The notes: generated from the sequence alone by a model not told the origin. Counted from the stretch's first letter, positions 31,927-40,333 are shown. The stretch: DNA of 64,000 nucleotides from Asticcacaulis excentricus CB 48 (GCF_000175215.2 NC_014816.1:1671001-1735000), one strand, 5' to 3'. Numbers and translations: made by a program.

Positions 31927-32685
31927 ATGCCCCTAAAACTTGCCTTTACCGCCTCCGAACGCCCCGAAGCCCAGGCCGCCTGCGCGGTCTTACGCAAACG
32001 GTATGGCGAGTCGAATGACCCGGATGTGATTGTGGCGCTGGGCGGCGACGGCTGGCTTCTGGAGTGTGTGCACGCGCATTTCCGCGACGAGCGCCCGATC
32101 TTTGGCATGAATATGGGCTCAATCGGGTTTCTGCTGAACGAATATCGTGAAAGCGACTTGATGGCACGCATCGAAAGCGCCGAACAAACACGCATCAGCC
32201 CGCTTCGCATGACCGCCACCAATGGCCGTGGGGAAGTGCAGGAGGCACTCGCCTTCAACGAAGTGTCACTGCTGCGCCAGACGCATCAGAGCGCTAAACT
32301 ACGCATTCTGATTGATGGCAAGGCGCGGCTGGAGGAACTGATCTGCGACGGCGCGTTGGTAGCGACGCCGGCCGGTTCAACCGCTTACAATCTGTCGGCG
32401 CACGGGCCAATCATCCCTCTCGATGCGCAGGCCCTCGCCCTGACCCCAATCAGCGCCTTCCGCCCCCGCCGCTGGCGCGGTGCTCTGCTGCCTCATTCGG
32501 CCAAGGTGCGCTTTGAGGTATTGGAGTGTGACAAGCGCCCGGTGGCGGCCTCGGCCGATACGTTCGAAGTGCGCCATATCCGTGAAGTAGAAGTCGTCGA
32601 GGCCCCAGAACTATCGGCGTCCATCCTGTTCGATGCCGGCAATGGCTATGACGAACGCGTATTGACAGAACAGTTTTCGAGCTGA
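31927..32685 (+). CDS. nadK: NAD kinase
   Basis: A 252-residue short-form NAD kinase that phosphorylates NAD+ to NADP+ with ATP or polyphosphate. Signatures are GGDGWLLE (residues 39-46), NMGSIGFLLNEY, FNEVSLLR, and TPAGSTAYNLSAHGPIIP (catalytic and substrate-binding loops). Length fits alphaproteobacterial enzymes, which lack the long N-terminus. It complements the pnt operon in supplying NADPH, but the two are not linked. Confidence 0.95.
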   Translation: MPLKLAFTASERPEAQAACAVLRKRYGESNDPDVIVALGGDGWLLECVHAHFRDERPIFGMNMGSIGFLLNEYRESDLMARIESAEQTRISPLRMTATNGRGEVQEALAFNEVSLLRQTHQSAKLRILIDGKARLEELICDGALVATPAGSTAYNLSAHGPIIPLDAQALALTPISAFRPRRWRGALLPHSAKVRFEVLECDKRPVAASADTFEVRHIREVEVVEAPELSASILFDAGNGYDERVLTEQFSS

Positions 32686-32781
32686 TTTTACCGTCCAAAG
32701 GTGAAAAAAGCTGGCTATTAGGGCTTCCTAAAGGGGTTTGGGGTATGGTTGACAAAACAGCACCACGGAAATAACCACGTC

Positions 32782-33270
32782 ATGTCCGAAAAAGCCCAGG
32801 TCATTCAGATCCCCAACACTTTGCGCGCCAAGGTTGGTGGCAAGCTGGGTGCGCTTGATCCGGCCACGCTTGCCAAGGCGGAAGAAGCCCTGTCGTCTCT
32901 TTCCGATCAGTTCGACAACTGGCTGGATGATGAGGTCAACAAACTGGAAAAAGCGCAGGAGACCATCCGTAACGAAGGCCTCAGCGAAAAGAACGCCGAA
33001 CAGCTCTATTTCCGCTGCCATGACCTCAAGGGGCTCGGCACCACCTATGGCTATCCGCTGATCACCCGCATCGCCGGTTCGGTGTGCAAGATGCTGGACG
33101 ACGAGATTATTCGTTTGCAGTCGCCGCGCCTTCTGATCGACGCTCACGTTGATGCCATCCGCGCCGTTGTGCGCGGCAAGATCAAGGACGAAAACCATCC
33201 GGTGGGCGTAGCGCTGGCTGAAACGCTGGAAGCCCGTGTTAAGGAACATATGGACAAGTTCAAGGACTGA
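32782..33270 (+). CDS. Histidine phosphotransfer (Hpt) protein, ShpA-like
   Basis: A 162-residue helical protein with an Hpt four-helix bundle. The phospho-accepting His is residue 80 in FRCHDLKGLGTTYGYPLI, and the following helix ITRIAGSVCKML is as expected. The N-terminal 35 residues are extra. Free Hpt proteins pass phosphate between a hybrid kinase and a regulator. In Caulobacter, ShpA does this for TacA, and a TacA-like regulator lies at 2668-4131; the link is inference. ATG 32782 is preferred over TTG 32749. A terminator follows closely. Confidence 0.85.
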   Translation: MSEKAQVIQIPNTLRAKVGGKLGALDPATLAKAEEALSSLSDQFDNWLDDEVNKLEKAQETIRNEGLSEKNAEQLYFRCHDLKGLGTTYGYPLITRIAGSVCKMLDDEIIRLQSPRLLIDAHVDAIRAVVRGKIKDENHPVGVALAETLEARVKEHMDKFKD

Positions 33271-33293
33271 ACCGCTTTCGGTCTAGTCACGAG

Positions 33294-33321
33294 AAAAACC
33301 CCGGTTCACACCGGGGTTTTT
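33294..33321 (+). terminator. Bidirectional terminator after the Hpt gene
   Basis: AAAAACCCCGG / CCGGGGTTTTT (33294-33304, 33311-33321), loop TTCACA. It can also serve the convergent transporter gene that ends at 33341. Confidence 0.95.
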
Positions 33322-33340
33322 ACATTTCAGGGGACTGATG

Positions 33341-34663
33341 TCAGTGCTTGACGACTGCTGCGGCGGCCAGCTTGACCTCGCTGAGGCCGAACAGGGTGTC
33401 CGGTAAAGCCCCAATGATAGCCGCCGAAAGGCAGGTGGCGACAAAACCGGCAAACAAAGCCTTCCACACCAGACTCAACACCTCTTCGCGACGCTCAGGC
33501 ATCAGCACACCCAGCCCCGTGACCGTTATACCAACCGAGCCGATATTGGCGAACCCGCAAATGGCATAGGTCATCAGCATCCGCGTGCGCTCGCTCATAT
33601 CCTCTGCCGGAATGGCACCCAGCTTGAGAAAGGCGACAAATTCGGTCAGGGTCAACTTGGTTCCGAGGATATAACCCGCCTTCTGCGCCTCTTCCCACGG
33701 CACGCCGATGATCCACGCCAGAGGCGCAAAAACAACCGACAGACCGCGTTCCAGCGATAAAGGCTCGCCCGCGACGTTCGGGAACATTCCCAGCAGGATA
33801 TTCACCAGCGAGACGAAAGATACGAAGACGATCAGGATGGCGGAAATATTCATTACCACCATCAGGCCGTCCGCCGTGCCCTTGGAAATGGCGTCGATGG
33901 CGCTGTCGTATTTCAGCGACGAATTGTAATCGGCGACGACGCCGCCTTCGCCTTCTTTTTCAGGGACGATAATGCGCGACAACAGCACGCCTGCGGGAGC
34001 TGAAATGATCGAAGCGACCAGCACGTGACCCGCCGCATTGGGCAGGGTGGCCTTGAGGATAAGGGCGTAAGCGACCATAGTCGAGCCGGCCACCGTGGCC
34101 AGCCCTACCACCATCATCATGAACACTTCTGAGCGCGACAGCTTTGACAGATAGGCGCGAATAACGATGGGGCTTTCGATCATGCCTAGAAAAATATTGG
34201 TGGCCACCGCCAGTGCCGAAGCCCCGCCAAGGCCCATCGTCTTTTGAAACAGAAAGCCGAAGCCCTGCGTGATCCATTTAAGGATGTGCCAATGCCACAA
34301 AAGCGCCGACAGGGCCGAGATGACAAGGATCAGCGGCAGAACCTGAAAAGCAAAGACGAACAGGGCGCTCTGGTCCTGCACGGTGTAGGGCTGGGCACCG
34401 CCCCCCAAATAGCCAAAAACAAACTGCGTTCCCTGATTGGTCGCAGCTGCCAGAGCGTCCACGCCAGCATTCACGCTGTCGAGGACGGCCTGCGATTGCG
34501 GAAAACCGAAGAATAAAAACGCCAGAAGGACCTGAACCCCAATGGCACCGAGGGTCAGAAAGACCGGAAACTTTTTCTTGTTTTCCGAGAGCAGCCAGCA
34601 GGCTAGCAGCATGATCCCAATGCCCAGTATGCTCTGGACGTTTAGCATTCCGTAAGACGGCAT
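33341..34663 (-). CDS. Concentrative nucleoside transporter (NupC family)
   Basis: A 440-residue inner-membrane protein with about ten hydrophobic segments, matching the CNT/NupC family that brings nucleosides in with H+ or Na+. Typical motifs are seen: FVFGYLGGGAQPY, QVLPLILVISALSALLWHW, an ESPIVIRAYL loop that contacts the nucleoside, and ATVAGSTMVAYALIL. The ATG at 34663 (MPSYGMLNVQSILG) is near the family start and has GGGA upstream; a longer frame to 34738 has no hydrophobic character. It stands alone. Confidence 0.92.
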   Translation of the reverse strand: MPSYGMLNVQSILGIGIMLLACWLLSENKKKFPVFLTLGAIGVQVLLAFLFFGFPQSQAVLDSVNAGVDALAAATNQGTQFVFGYLGGGAQPYTVQDQSALFVFAFQVLPLILVISALSALLWHWHILKWITQGFGFLFQKTMGLGGASALAVATNIFLGMIESPIVIRAYLSKLSRSEVFMMMVVGLATVAGSTMVAYALILKATLPNAAGHVLVASIISAPAGVLLSRIIVPEKEGEGGVVADYNSSLKYDSAIDAISKGTADGLMVVMNISAILIVFVSFVSLVNILLGMFPNVAGEPLSLERGLSVVFAPLAWIIGVPWEEAQKAGYILGTKLTLTEFVAFLKLGAIPAEDMSERTRMLMTYAICGFANIGSVGITVTGLGVLMPERREEVLSLVWKALFAGFVATCLSAAIIGALPDTLFGLSEVKLAAAAVVKH

Positions 34664-34897
34664 GTACACTATCCCCTGGCGGCTCTGCACACGATTGCGC
34701 CGCCCAAACCGTAAATATCCGATAACCTTTGAAACCAAGGCAAGCGGTTTCTTCGTCTGGCTGAAACTATTTTCGCTATCCGCGACCCGCTATGACAAAA
34801 AGGCGACAAATCCAGATGACAAATCACCCTATGCCCCTGTAGTCTCGCTACAAACCGGCCCTAAGACGCCGCCCATAACAAGGACAGGACTTATAAA

Positions 34898-35599
34898 GTG
34901 AGCCCTCAGCCCGGTCTTAATGACGCCGTCGTTCGCCATCTGCTGGTTGTTGACGATGATGATCGCATCCGTACCCTGCTCAAGGAGTTCCTGTCGCGTC
35001 AGGGCTTCCGCGTCACCGCCGCCGCCCATGCCGACGCCGCCAAGCGGATGCTACAACTTCTGGATTTCGACCTCCTGATCCTCGACGTGATGATGCCGGG
35101 CGAAGATGGCTTCTCGCTGTCGAAATGGGTGCGGCAGCATTCCAATGTTCCCATCCTCATCCTGACGGCGCGTGGCCTGCCAGACGACCGCATCATGGGG
35201 CTCAGTTTAGGGGCGGATGACTATTTGTCGAAGCCGTTTGAGCCGCAGGAACTCTTGCTTCGGATTGAGGCCATTCTGCGTCGCACAGGTGTCAAGCCTG
35301 CTCTGCCGAAGACGATCAGCATGGGTCAGATCACCTTCGACCTGGAACGCGCCGAACTGACGCGAAATGGCGCGATGGTGCGCCTGACAGAGGCAGAGGC
35401 GCAGCTTCTGAAATACCTCGCCGAACGCGCCAATGTGCCCGTTGACCGTATGGACCTGGCAAAAGACAGCGTCGATACTACTGGTCGCGCCGTGGATGTA
35501 CAGGTCACCCGCTTGCGCCGCAAGATCGAGCCGGACCCCAAGAACCCGCGCTACCTGCAAACCGTGCGCGGCAAAGGCTATATGCTGGCACCCGATTAA
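34898..35599 (+). CDS. OmpR-family response regulator
   Basis: A 233-residue two-domain regulator. The receiver (1-125) has D19-D22, phosphoacceptor D63 in LILDVMMPGEDG, T in LILTARG, and the invariant Lys in YLSKPFEP. The C-terminal winged helix (135-233) ends DVQVTRLRRKIEPDPKNPRYLQTVRGKGYML. It starts with GTG behind AGGAC. Its probable partner kinase is the next gene, 135 bases downstream, separated by a palindromic repeat. The signal is unknown; it resembles the PetR/PetP type of alphaproteobacteria. Confidence 0.92.
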   Translation: MSPQPGLNDAVVRHLLVVDDDDRIRTLLKEFLSRQGFRVTAAAHADAAKRMLQLLDFDLLILDVMMPGEDGFSLSKWVRQHSNVPILILTARGLPDDRIMGLSLGADDYLSKPFEPQELLLRIEAILRRTGVKPALPKTISMGQITFDLERAELTRNGAMVRLTEAEAQLLKYLAERANVPVDRMDLAKDSVDTTGRAVDVQVTRLRRKIEPDPKNPRYLQTVRGKGYMLAPD

Positions 35600-35604
35600 A
35601 GCAA

Positions 35605-35728
35605 CTCCCTCCCTGCTCGCGAGGAGGGAGGACAACGAAGTGGTGGGTGGGGCAAACCACGCAAAGACATGCCCCTTCCGGCGCAGACCAACTGCGCCAC
35701 CTCCCCCGCCTTCAAGGGGAGGAGGATC
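35605..35728. repeat. Palindromic intergenic repeat between regulator and kinase
   Basis: Two hairpins bound this element: CCCTCC...GGAGGG near 35607-35630, and CTCCCC...GGGGAG near 35701-35722. Between them lie a GTGGTGGGTGGGGC tract and GCGCAGACCAACTGCGC, itself a palindrome. The composition and layout match the mobile palindromic intergenic repeats of many alphaproteobacteria. Its right end supplies the AGGGGAGGAGG that serves as ribosome site for the kinase gene. Confidence 0.65.
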
Positions 35729-35734
35729 GATTGA

Positions 35735-37096
35735 ATGCGCATACCCCGTCTCAAATTCTGGCCCCAGGCCATCAAGCGCAAGATCCCGAAGACACTGTGG
35801 GGCCGCGCCCTACTGATCATCGTCCTGCCCGTCGCCTTGATGCAGGTGGCCGTGACCTGGGCCTTTTTCGACATGCACTGGGAAACCGTCACCGCCAAGC
35901 TATCGGAAGGCCTGGTCGGCGATGTCGCCTGGGCCGTCGATACTTACAAGGCCGACCCGACGCCGCAGACCATGGCCACCATCTCCGCCGCTGCGCAAAA
36001 ATCGATGCAGCTGTCCATCGTCTACCAGCCCGGCCGCGCTCTGCCCGAAAACCGTCGACGCAATGCCTGGGCTGCGCTCGACCGGTCGCTGAAACGCGCG
36101 CTCAATGAGCAACTGGATGACCCTTTCTGGTTTGACACTACCCGATATGCCGGATCCGTCGATATCCGCGTAAAAGTGAAAGACGGTGTCATCCGGGTGA
36201 TTGCGCCGCGTGAGCGCGCTTTCGCCACCCGTGCCCATATCTTCGTACTGTGGATGACCGGCGCGACCCTGCTTTTGACCGCCGTGTCGATCCTTTTCAT
36301 CCGCAATCAGGTGCGCGCCATCGAGCGTCTGTCCGTCGCGGCCGAAAAGTTCGGACGCGGGGAAGACGACCCCAACTTCAAGCCCTATGGTGCGGCCGAA
36401 GTGCGGGCGGCGGCACAGAACTTCCTCAAGATGAAGTCGCGCATTCAGCGTTATATCGAACAACGCACCACGCTTCTCGCCTCGGTCAGCCACGATCTGC
36501 GCACGCCCTTGACGCGCTTGAAGCTGGAACTGGCCATGGCCCCGCCCGATCCGGCGAATGAACGCATGAAGCAGGACGTTTCCGAAATGGCCTATATGAT
36601 CGACGAATATCTGGCCTTTGCGCGCGGCGAAATGCAGGAAAGCCCACAGACCACGTCGGTCAACGCTCTGCTGGAAACCGTCGTGGATGGTGCCCGCCGC
36701 GCCGGACATCAGCCGGAGTTTGTCCCGCTGTCTGAAGACGTTCAAACCTCGATTCGAGTCATGGCGCTCAGCCGCGCCCTGTCTAATCTGGTGATGAACG
36801 GCTTTCACTACGCCACTCAGGTGCACGTCTCGGCCGAAATCGAGCATAAACCGGGCGGTAAACAGTCGCTGCACATCTATGTCGATGATGACGGCCCCGG
36901 CATCCCGCCCGAAAAGCGCGAAGAGGCTCTCAAGCCTTTTTCACGTCTTGATGATGCACGCAATCAGAACAAGAAGGGCGTGGGCCTCGGCCTGGCCATC
37001 GCGCGCGATACGGTGCGCAGCCACGGCGGCGAACTGAACCTCGACCAGAGCCCACTGGGCGGCCTGCGCGCCGATATAGGCATACCGCTTATTTAA
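35735..37096 (+). CDS. EnvZ-like sensor histidine kinase
   Basis: A 453-residue inner-membrane kinase. TM1 is at about 24-45, a periplasmic domain spans about 46-170, and TM2 is at about 171-190. HAMP follows, then the HisKA domain with phospho-His 253 in SVSHDLRTPLTRLKLE. The ATPase domain has N (LSNLVMNGFHYA), G1 (DDDGPGIPPEKR) and G2 (GVGLGLAIARD). It should phosphorylate the upstream OmpR-type regulator. The ribosome site is the GGAGG edge of the intergenic repeat, 9-10 bases before the ATG. It overlaps the convergent VOC gene by 8 bases. Confidence 0.93.
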   Translation: MRIPRLKFWPQAIKRKIPKTLWGRALLIIVLPVALMQVAVTWAFFDMHWETVTAKLSEGLVGDVAWAVDTYKADPTPQTMATISAAAQKSMQLSIVYQPGRALPENRRRNAWAALDRSLKRALNEQLDDPFWFDTTRYAGSVDIRVKVKDGVIRVIAPRERAFATRAHIFVLWMTGATLLLTAVSILFIRNQVRAIERLSVAAEKFGRGEDDPNFKPYGAAEVRAAAQNFLKMKSRIQRYIEQRTTLLASVSHDLRTPLTRLKLELAMAPPDPANERMKQDVSEMAYMIDEYLAFARGEMQESPQTTSVNALLETVVDGARRAGHQPEFVPLSEDVQTSIRVMALSRALSNLVMNGFHYATQVHVSAEIEHKPGGKQSLHIYVDDDGPGIPPEKREEALKPFSRLDDARNQNKKGVGLGLAIARDTVRSHGGELNLDQSPLGGLRADIGIPLI

Positions 37097-37451
37097 CCGG
37101 TTTGCGACAGACGGCTTCGATATTGTGCCCGTCCGGATCAAGAACAAAGGCGCCGTAATAGTCCGGATGATAATGGGCGCGGATGCCGGGCGCTCCGTTG
37201 TCACGTCCTCCCGCCGCCATCGCTGCCGCGTAGAAGGCGTCCACGGCCTCACGTGTTTCGGCCACCACCGCCACGTGCAGATGGTCCGTCGGTTTGCCGT
37301 CGCTCAGCCACAGATAGGGCTTGTGCGTGCCAAAGCCCGTTCCCCACGGCCCGTCCATGACGATCCGATAACCCAGCGGGGCAAAGGCCGCCTCGTAGAA
37401 GCGCTTGCTCTGCGTGCGGTCGGACACAAACAGATTCATATGGTCGATCAT
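37089..37451 (-). CDS. VOC (glyoxalase/bleomycin-resistance) family protein
   Basis: A 120-residue single VOC module. It begins MIDHMNLFVSD with the first metal His at position 4, followed by DHLHVAVVAETREAVDAFY and the C-terminal FVLDPDGHNIEAVCR, where the last metal Glu sits. Small VOC proteins act on diverse substrates, and the sequence gives no clue to the reaction. It lies alone between the kinase and the Cys-cluster protein. Confidence 0.88.
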   Translation of the reverse strand: MIDHMNLFVSDRTQSKRFYEAAFAPLGYRIVMDGPWGTGFGTHKPYLWLSDGKPTDHLHVAVVAETREAVDAFYAAAMAAGGRDNGAPGIRAHYHPDYYGAFVLDPDGHNIEAVCRKPVK

Positions 37452-37585
37452 GATGTCAGGCCTTTCTGTGGCGGGCTTGAAGATTCAATTAACCGTGTTT
37501 TCTAACCCTTTATTGACCATATGGGCCCATTGTGCACGCTAAAGCCGAAAAAAATGATCGGCTTGCCCAGAACAGAAGGTTCCCA

Positions 37586-38155
37586 ATGGCCAAGGCCTCT
37601 ACGCATCGAACGGTTGCCCGTTCCCGCGCCCCGTTGAAGGCGTGCGGTGAGTGCAATCTGTGCTGTAAGGTCTATGACGTCGAGGACGTCGGTAAAAAGG
37701 CCGGGAAGCTATGCAGCCACACCCGCGAAAACGCCGGTTGCGGCATCTGGGGACTTCACCCGCAAATCTGTCAGGATTTCAAATGTCTGTGGCTGAAACA
37801 CGATGACCTGAATGGTCTGTGGCGGCCCAATATAGCGGGCTTTGTCCTGCGCCTTGAACCGAACGGCACGACGCTGAATGTCGATGTGGACCCGGCGCGC
37901 CCGGATTCGTGGCGGCAGGCCCCATACTACGCGCAGTTCAAGCTGTGGGGCGAAGGCATCCTGCGGAACGAAAGCCTTGTGGTCGTCTATGCCCCCGAAG
38001 GCCTCTATGTGGTCACGCCTGACGAAGACCTGTTCCTGCGCCAGCCGAGACGTGGCGACATACTGGAAACCGGCATGGAAATGACGCTGTTCGGCCCCCG
38101 CGCCTTTGCCCGCGTCGTACCCGCCGCCAGAGGCCGTGACGCGCTACGCGCTTAA
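37586..38155 (+). CDS. YkgJ-type cysteine-cluster protein
   Basis: A 189-residue protein with a CxxCxxCC-type metal site near its N-terminus: CGECNLCCKVYDV, then CSHTRENAGCGIW and CQDFKCLWL. This is the pattern of the YkgJ/PF03692 family (Fe-S or zinc binding; function unknown, sometimes tied to oxidase or flagellin modification). The rest is a compact beta-rich domain. ATG 37586 has AGAAGG upstream; a GTG at 37532 would add 18 residues. A long AT-rich palindrome follows. Confidence 0.85.
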   Translation: MAKASTHRTVARSRAPLKACGECNLCCKVYDVEDVGKKAGKLCSHTRENAGCGIWGLHPQICQDFKCLWLKHDDLNGLWRPNIAGFVLRLEPNGTTLNVDVDPARPDSWRQAPYYAQFKLWGEGILRNESLVVVYAPEGLYVVTPDEDLFLRQPRRGDILETGMEMTLFGPRAFARVVPAARGRDALRA

Positions 38156-38158
38156 GAC

Positions 38159-38410
38159 TTTAGCCACGAAAAGCACTAGATCATTATGATTTCTGGTAGA
38201 AACATAATGATCTAGATTTTTGTTTAGCCCCTCGCCGGGCGGTGGCTCGCGCCACCTTGGCCGCGGCCTCAAGGGCGGCTTGAGCGGACTGATTCCATTA
38301 GAAATCATTCCGCTTTAAAACACAAAAACCACCAAAAGAACGCGAAGCGCCTACAAGAGTATAAGGCCCTGCGGGCCGGTTACTTTTCGTGGCTTTTCGT
38401 GTTTTTGTGG
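38159..38410. repeat. Intergenic repeat cluster (nested inverted repeats)
   Basis: A 300-bp gap without a gene. Outer arms AGCCACGAAAAGCAC (38161-38175) and CTTTTCGTGGCTTTTCGTG (38384-38402) are inverted copies of a CCACGAAAAG unit. Inside lie the AT-rich palindrome (38176-38215), GC hairpins near 38240-38291 (GGTGGC..GCCACC, CTCAAG..CTTGAG) and GCCCTGCGGGCC. It looks like a composite of small mobile repeats. Confidence 0.55.
38176..38215. repeat. Long AT-rich palindrome
   Basis: CTAGATCATTATG (38176-38188) and CATAATGATCTAG (38203-38215) are perfectly complementary; the loop contains a TTCT/AGAA inner stem, and ATTTTT follows. It may terminate the Cys-cluster gene, but the AT-rich stem and length are unlike other terminators in the window. 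Confidence 0.7.
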
Positions 38411-38419
38411 CCAACACAT

Positions 38420-38455
38420 AAGGCCTCTCCGTGCAAGCGGAGAGGCCTTTTCGGT
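38420..38455 (+). terminator. Terminator-like hairpin beside the DUF2807 gene
   Basis: AAGGCCTCTCCG / CGGAGAGGCCTT (38420-38431, 38438-38449) with TTTTCGGTTTT on the plus side. It abuts the stop of the leftward DUF2807 gene and may act in both directions. Confidence 0.75.
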
Positions 38456-38456
38456 T

Positions 38457-39239
38457 TTAGTCCTGTTCGACGCTGCCCGCACCGCTGATGCGCGTGTCAA
38501 GCTGCGCCGGACGGGTTTGCAGATCGACATTGCCCGAACCCGACACATCGACCTTGACCTTGCCGGTCGGGGCGATGGTGGCATCCCCTGAGCCAGAGAT
38601 GCTGACATCGGCGTCTTCGACGCTGAGGCCGGACAGGTCGGCTTCGCCCGCGCCGGTGATGTCGAGCTTCAGCGCCTTGGCCTTGCCTGTCACCTCGGCT
38701 GAGCCCGAGCCACTGATGCGCAGATCAATGGTTGGCTGATCATAGGCGCTGACCCGGAGGTCACCAGAGCCGGAAATCTCGAAATCCTTCACCGAAGGTG
38801 CGGTGATAACGATCTTCAGTTCGTCGCTGGCGTGGGCTTCGATATGACCCGGCCCGAAGCGGAACTGCACCACTTTTTCAACATCTGCCCCGTCGGCCAA
38901 ATAGAGGCGGCCGTTTTCAAGACGCACCCGGTCGGTCAGGGCCTTAGGGCCATTGACGGTCACCGAAGGCGTGGCCCCTTGGGTGTAGACCACCTCTGCC
39001 GGGACTTCGATTTTGAGCTGTTCACTGCCACTCCAGACGAGGGTGCGTGTCACGGTGGGTGCGATTTCGGTCTTGGTCGTTTTCATGAAACGAATGTGCT
39101 TGTCACCGGCCTCCGACAGGGTCCACACCCCGCCGTTTTTGGCGATGTCATGGCTGGCTAGGCCGGCGGCACCGGCGAGACACGCGACCGACAGGACGAA
39201 GGCGGAGCCGGAAATAATGGCAAGTTTGCGGATCATCAT
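38457..39239 (-). CDS. DUF2807 (GIN domain) exported protein
   Basis: A 260-residue protein with a signal peptide (about 1-28) and a C-terminal right-handed beta-solenoid of the DUF2807/GIN type. Repeated I-S-G-S-G motifs mark the turns (FEISGSGDLRVS, LRISGSGSAEV, ITGAGEADLSG, ISGSGDATI, VSGSGNVDL, ISGAGSVEQ). It should be periplasmic and perhaps adhesive or envelope-sensing. It is the last gene of a PadR-DUF1700-DUF2807 operon, a recurrent bacterial set in which the DUF1700/HAAS protein sits in the membrane. A terminator-like hairpin follows its stop. Confidence 0.9.
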   Translation of the reverse strand: MMIRKLAIISGSAFVLSVACLAGAAGLASHDIAKNGGVWTLSEAGDKHIRFMKTTKTEIAPTVTRTLVWSGSEQLKIEVPAEVVYTQGATPSVTVNGPKALTDRVRLENGRLYLADGADVEKVVQFRFGPGHIEAHASDELKIVITAPSVKDFEISGSGDLRVSAYDQPTIDLRISGSGSAEVTGKAKALKLDITGAGEADLSGLSVEDADVSISGSGDATIAPTGKVKVDVSGSGNVDLQTRPAQLDTRISGAGSVEQD

Positions 39240-39256
39240 GGTCTTCCCTCCTCCGA

Positions 39257-39823
39257 TCAGGCGTTTTGCGCGTCAAGCGCGGGTTTCAGCAGGCGATAGT
39301 GCAGACGGGCGTACCAGACGAGGCCGTTGACCAGCCACACGCTGACGATAGCCGTCAGGCCGGCGATGGTGACGGCCAGAGCCATCCCGCCGACGCCGCC
39401 CAGAAGCGCAGCAAACACACCGCCCGGCATCCAGAAAGCCCCGGTCGCGAAGACGACGCCGCTGGCGATAAAGATACCGATGGCGCTCATGAAGAAGCCA
39501 AACAGGGTGCCGATGACGCCCATCAGCAGCGGCAGCAGGATCAGGATGTCGATGGCCCCAAGCCCCAGAACGGCGAACACCGCGCTGATCGCCGAAGACG
39601 GCGACTTGGTGTCTTCCCACTGTTTCAGGCCAATTTCGGCCCGCAGTTCGCGCGCCAGACGCGCTGGATCACCCAGGGCAGATGCCACTTCGGCTTCGCT
39701 GCGACCGGCAGCCACGCCGTCCGTGAAATGGGCTTCGTAGTCGGCGACCACATCGGCGATGGAAGCGGCGGGCAGGCCCGTCAGGCCCTGCTTCAACCGG
39801 TTGATAAATTCGTTGCGGGTCAT
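39257..39823 (-). CDS. DUF1700 (HAAS) membrane protein
   Basis: A 188-residue protein. The N-terminal HAAS domain (1-65) reads MTRNEFINRLKQGLTGLP, then VVADYEAHFTDGVAAGRSEAEVASALGDPARLARELRAE. Three to four transmembrane helices (about 80-170) follow. Such proteins accompany PadR regulators and DUF2807 proteins and are thought to sense or respond to envelope state. It lies 17 bases before the DUF2807 gene and 5 after padR. Confidence 0.9.
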   Translation of the reverse strand: MTRNEFINRLKQGLTGLPAASIADVVADYEAHFTDGVAAGRSEAEVASALGDPARLARELRAEIGLKQWEDTKSPSSAISAVFAVLGLGAIDILILLPLLMGVIGTLFGFFMSAIGIFIASGVVFATGAFWMPGGVFAALLGGVGGMALAVTIAGLTAIVSVWLVNGLVWYARLHYRLLKPALDAQNA

Positions 39824-39828
39824 GTCCC

Positions 39829-40194
39829 TTACCCCTCTTGCGTTTCGGTGTGAGCCGCTTGCGGCTCAGGCGGTGCGGCGTCGAGCAGCGCATCGACGCT
39901 GCGGGCAAAGCCGCGCCATTCGGCGGCCTGCGCCGCCAACGCGGCGTGCCCGGCCTCGGTCAGACGATAATATTTGCGCGACGGGCCCGATGAGGATTCG
40001 ACCAGTCGCGTATCGACCAGCCCGTCGGTCTGCATCCGCCGCATCAGCGGATAGATGGTGCCTTCGCCCATGCCGATGGCGTCGGACAGGGTCGAGGCGA
40101 TCTCATAGGCGTAGCTCTCGTTGCGGGCCAGTAGCGCCAGCACGCACAGGCCGAGCACGCCTTTCTTCAGTTGAATGTCAATGGTTTCAGCCAT
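39829..40194 (-). CDS. PadR-family transcriptional regulator
   Basis: A 121-residue winged-helix regulator. The opening IQLKKGVLGLCVLALLARNESYAYEIAS and wing region GEGTIYPLMRRMQTDGLV ... RKYYRLTEAGHAAL are textbook PadR; the short C-terminal helix is of the small subfamily-1 type. It probably represses its own operon (DUF1700, DUF2807). Three copies of ACAAGCTAC(C/T) upstream (40250-40331) are likely its sites. It is divergent from ubiA. Confidence 0.93.
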   Translation of the reverse strand: MAETIDIQLKKGVLGLCVLALLARNESYAYEIASTLSDAIGMGEGTIYPLMRRMQTDGLVDTRLVESSSGPSRKYYRLTEAGHAALAAQAAEWRGFARSVDALLDAAPPEPQAAHTETQEG

Positions 40195-40247
40195 CTCCGG
40201 TTTCCTTTCGACGGAGCCGTGTGCGCCCCGTGATGAAGAGGTGTATA

Positions 40248-40333
40248 TGACAAGCTACTATTTATTACAAGCTACCATTTTAAAACATGTACCATTTGTA
40301 ATGTAGTAGCCATCACCAACAGGTAGCTTGTCA
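40248..40333. promoter_or_regulatory. ACAAGCTAC repeats, candidate PadR operator
   Basis: ACAAGCTAC occurs at 40250-40258 and 40267-40275 (same strand, 17 bp apart) and inverted as GTAGCTTGT at 40323-40331. The outer pair TGACAAGCTAC (40248-40258) / GTAGCTTGTCA (40323-40333) is a perfect 11-bp inverted repeat. They lie between padR and ubiA, in the padR promoter region. Confidence 0.6.

Noticed and set aside
35900..36874. 324-codon minus-strand open frame inside the sensor kinase gene
   Set aside because: Antisense shadow of the kinase; no domain seen.
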